Source: Bog-159 sp963785255 (lineage in GTDB: Bacteria; Acidobacteriota; Terriglobia; Bryobacterales; Bryobacteraceae). From it: DNA of 64,000 bases. Below the pieces are notes generated by a model. That model worked only from the letters and a program-made list of their open reading frames with translations. It made no database searches and had not been told where the DNA came from. The stretch lies in the NCBI GenBank assembly GCA_963785255.1, contig CAWAUR010000014.1:558001-622000 (forward strand). The letters are read 5' to 3'. Shown here piece after piece: positions 61,789 through 64,000 of the stretch (positions are counted from its first letter, which is position 1; each line of letters opens with the position of its first letter). The translations under genes and the position numbers were made by a program.

Positions 61789-62392
61789 AGGCGTCGTCCT
61801 CCTTATGCTTGAAGAAACGGGTTAACTTATCGCGAAGCTGCAGGCGCGCGCGCAACAGACGGCTCTTCACCGCCGGGATGGATAGGTTGAGGATGTCGGC
61901 GGTTTCTTCCGTCGAAAGCTCTTCCATGTCCCGCAGCACGAACACCGCGCGATAGGGCGGCGCCAGGCTATCCACCGCGGAGCTGAGAATCTGGTTCATC
62001 TCCTCGCGCGAGTAGCGCTCCTCTGGATTCTCGTCCCAAGCCGCGATTTCGCGCGCCACGGTGTCCTCGCCGGTATCGATGGTTTCGTCCATCGACACGG
62101 TTTTGTCGGTTTTGCGTTTGCGCAGTTTCATCAGCGCCTGGTTCACCGCGATGCGCACGATCCAGGTATAAAACTTGGAATTTCCCTGGAACTGATCGAG
62201 GTGCTCGTAGGCTTTTAGGAAGGTCTCCTGCAAGACATCTTCGGCGTCTTCGCGGTTTTGGGTGATATGCATCGCCAGGCGGAAAATCTTGCCTTCGTAG
62301 CGGCGCACCAATTCCGAGAAGGCTTTGACGTCGCCGCCGCGCGCCTGCTGGAGCACCGCGGATTCATCGGGAATCTGGCTGGTAGCTGGCAT
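61775..62392 (-). CDS. ECF RNA polymerase sigma factor (RpoE-like)
   Basis: A 205-residue protein with region 2 (NREDAEDVLQETFLKAYEHL near residues 45-65, and FYTWIVRIAVNQALMKLRKR) and region 4 (LAPPYRAVFVLRDMEELSTE, TADILNLSIPAVKSRLLRAR). A short acidic linker (ETIDTGEDTV) lies between them. It is co-transcribed with the zinc-finger anti-sigma gene. The regulon is not visible; its proximity to broken mobile DNA may be accidental. Confidence 0.93.
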   Translation of the reverse strand: MPATSQIPDESAVLQQARGGDVKAFSELVRRYEGKIFRLAMHITQNREDAEDVLQETFLKAYEHLDQFQGNSKFYTWIVRIAVNQALMKLRKRKTDKTVSMDETIDTGEDTVAREIAAWDENPEERYSREEMNQILSSAVDSLAPPYRAVFVLRDMEELSTEETADILNLSIPAVKSRLLRARLQLRDKLTRFFKHKEDDAFAYL

Positions 62393-62402
62393 GCCCTTGG
62401 TT

Positions 62403-63100
62403 TTAGTATCGCATAGGGACGGCGCGGGTCCGGGGCTGTGGGCGTTTGGTTGTAGCGACGCCCGGTCCTTGGCCGCCTCCAGGCGCGCGCGCCAGGCGCA
62501 CCGCCTCGTGAAGTTTGAGCTCCAGTTCCTTCCTTGGTAGCGCGTCGATCCAGTAGCTGGCCACGTGGATACCGCTCTTTTGGAGTTCGAGCAGCGCGAT
62601 ATGTTCCCCGCTTTTGCCCGCGCAAAGGATCATACCCAGAGGGTCGGCCTCGTCCAGCTCGCAGACGTGCCGTTTGAGCCAGCCTAGATATAGTTCCATC
62701 TGGCCTTTGTCGGCGGCGTCGAACTTGCCGAGCTTCAGGTCGATGGCAATCAGGCGGCGGCGCTTTCGGTGATAGAACAAGGGTCCAAGTAGTAATCGCG
62801 GTCGTCGATTTGCCTGCGCTGCTGGCGAGCTACGAAACAGAACCCCACGCCCAGTTCCAGGATGAAAGCTTCCATCTCCCGCAAGATTGCGGCTTCCACG
62901 TCCTTTTCCGCATAGGTGTCTTTGAGTCCAAGAAAATCGAGGATGTAAGGATCGCGGAAGACCAGATCCGGAGTGAGCCTATCTTCTTCGCGCAACTGTT
63001 TGAGCTCCATTTCCGCGAGCTTGGCCGGCTTGCGAGACAGCGCGGTGCGCTCGAAGAGCATGGAGCCGATCTTCTTTTCCAGCGTGCGCTTGTTCCAGCG
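62403..63100 (-). pseudogene. YhcG-type PDDEXK nuclease-like (DUF1016) gene, 5' truncated and frameshifted
   Basis: The remnant reads KRTLEKKIGSMLFERTALS, KQLREEDRLTPDLVFRDPYI, AILREMEAFILELGVGFCF, then breaks at LD near 62770-62785; the next frame continues LFYHRKRRRLIAIDLKLGKF (the PD-(D/E)xK-like segment) to the end. One missing base in gac-c-ttg explains the break. The usual N-terminal half is missing where an IS66 remnant begins near 63101. It encoded a putative nuclease of the YhcG family. Confidence 0.8.
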
Positions 63101-63628
63101 TTCGCCGCCTCGCCCATGGAAGGCGGCAGTTTGTGACGTGGTGGAGAACTTTCCCGAGGAACGCCGCTACGTGCTGGAAACCTTGCGCCGCGTTTTATCA
63201 CAACGACGCGCTAGCGCGACAGCGGGAACTGCTGGCAGAAGACCGGTTGCGATTCCATCAAGGAGCATAGCGGCCCGTTGAATGACCGAACTGCACCCGT
63301 GGCTGCAGGCACAACTGGCGGAGCACAAGACTGAGCCGGATTCCGGACTGGGCAAAGCCATCTCTTGAATCACTGGCCGAAACTGACGCTCTTTTTGCAG
63401 CAACCGGGCGCGCCGATCGACAATAACATCGTGGAGCGTGCCTTGAAGAAAGCCATCCTGAACCGCAAGGACGCACTCTTCTATAAGACGCTGAACGGCG
63501 CCAATCCGTTCGATTATCTGACCGAGTTGCAGCGGCACGCCCAGGAGTTGAAGGGTAATCCAGCGGAGTGGATGCCCTCGAATTACCGCGAGACGGTGGC
63601 GCGGCACGCCACGCGCGCCGCCGCATAA
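63101..63628 (+). mobile_element. Degenerate IS66 transposase (TnpC) 3' remnant
   Basis: Fragments in several frames: DVVENFPEERRYVLETL, NDALARQRELLAEDRLRFHQ, TELHPWLQAQLAEHKTEP and SGLGKAIS, then an 87-residue open piece from 63365: NHWPKLTLFLQQPGAPIDNN, IVERALKKAILNRKDALFYK, GANPFDYLTELQRHAQELK. Compared with intact TnpC, the usual segment between FYKTLNGA and NGANPFDYL is missing. Small insertions and deletions break the rest. It truncates the YhcG-like gene and cannot make a working transposase. Confidence 0.82.
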
Positions 63629-63763
63629 TATGATGAATCCTGCCTGGCCGGAAGGGATCGACTCCGGCCGGGCAGGACGGCCCTCTCGATATGCACATAA
63701 AACGGGCCTCTCAAAAGGCAAGATCGGATCACGTTTTTGGCCAGGCACGGAAATCGGTAAAAT
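63629..63763. other. Intergenic sequence after the IS66 remnant
   Basis: A 135-base stretch with a gactccggccggg direct repeat (also at about 63890) but no gene or clear regulatory site seen. Confidence 0.4.
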
Positions 63764-63910
63764 ATTGGGGCGGGCCTGTACGCTCGTGTCTCCACCAATG
63801 ATCAGCAAACGTTGCCGATGCAGAAACGGGCGATGCGGGAGTATGCCGCCAGGCGAGGGTGGACGATTCGCTTTGGACGTTCGTGAGGTTGACTCCGGCC
63901 GGGTAATCGA
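63764..63910 (+). pseudogene. Serine recombinase (resolvase) N-terminal remnant
   Basis: A frame from 63764 reads GLYARVSTNDQQTLPMQKRA then MREYAARRGWTIRF before a stop at 63884-63886; the neighbouring frame continues REVDSGR. YARVSTNDQQTLPMQ is the start of the resolvase/invertase catalytic domain, with the catalytic Ser in YARVST. The rest of the domain is missing, so it is an inactive fragment of mobile DNA. Confidence 0.75.
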
Positions 63911-63982
63911 CACGTGGCCGCCAACGGTTCGATCGGCTTAGTCGTCAACTTTTAGTGAAATACTAGGAGAAGGAGAAATCAC

Positions 63983-64000
63983 ATGTTGAAAGCGATGATA
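63983..64000 (+). CDS. Start of an unidentified gene (cut by window edge)
   Basis: ATG 63983 follows a strong ribosome site (aggagaaggagaaatcac). Only the first six codons (MLKAMI) are present, so nothing can be said about the product. Confidence 0.5.

Noticed and set aside
1..64000. tRNA, rRNA or other structured RNA genes
   Set aside because: No cloverleaf, rRNA core or known riboswitch core was recognised by reading; a covariance-model scan would be needed to exclude small RNAs.

Overview
The window looks like chromosomal DNA of an acidobacterium, most likely of the Solibacter/Bryobacter type. The reasons are the GC-rich sequence, a secreted VWA protein of the 'VWFA-related acidobacterial' kind next to an Oar-like TonB receptor with an N-terminal carboxypeptidase-regulatory domain, GloVer-type and FG-GAP repeat proteins, cytochrome c/beta-propeller secreted proteins, and several families of short dispersed GC-rich repeats between genes. 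This assignment is inferred from gene content; no rRNA or tRNA gene was seen.

Layout. 1-3.4 kb: partial NAD(P)-binding epimerase (minus), then ftsY-ribD-ribE. 3.4-13.7 kb, minus strand: secreted carboxylesterase, FG-GAP propeller protein, beta-propeller/cytochrome c protein, and a very large GH18-NodB-GT2 polysaccharide enzyme. 14-18.3 kb, plus: DUF1223 protein overlapping a glycogen debranching-type enzyme, then msrP-msrQ. 18.3-22 kb: an ankyrin gene cut by an ISKra4-like insertion sequence. 22.3-26.1 kb: thioredoxin-fold protein, orphan nuoI, and a minus-strand PAS/degenerate-GGDEF-motA-motB operon. 26.4-28.9 kb: rplS-rnhB-small membrane protein and two small secreted proteins. 29-36.5 kb: TonB receptor-VWA pair, sigma factor, glycosyltransferase. 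36.6-43.9 kb, minus: a putative XRE/nucleotidyltransferase toxin-antitoxin pair downstream of a heavy-metal RND efflux operon (small Cys/His protein, cusB-, cusA- and tolC-like genes). 44-54 kb: hypothetical protein, GH97, a quinoprotein-like gene with a G11 tract and two frame breaks, a GloVer protein, a 25-residue PqqA-like peptide with Cys in place of the cross-linked Tyr, a chimeric GH13/GH97 scar, and a GH13 enzyme. 54-61.6 kb: S53 peptidase, sortilin-like BNR protein, hypothetical secreted protein, frameshifted FUSC transporter. 61.5-64 kb: ECF sigma/anti-sigma pair and a graveyard of a YhcG-like nuclease, IS66 and resolvase remnants.

Functionally the window mixes housekeeping genes (SRP receptor, riboflavin, L19, RNase HII) with secreted carbohydrate and protein degradation, envelope repair and metal efflux. 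The most unusual items are the PqqA-like peptide (E16/C20) in a small quinoprotein/GloVer island, the scar of a collapsed GH97-GH13 tandem duplication, and the insertion sequence with a likely A8 frameshift site and an amber stop. Four otherwise intact-looking genes each carry apparent one-base deletions (five in all), several in or beside short homopolymers, so sequencing error must be considered before calling them pseudogenes.
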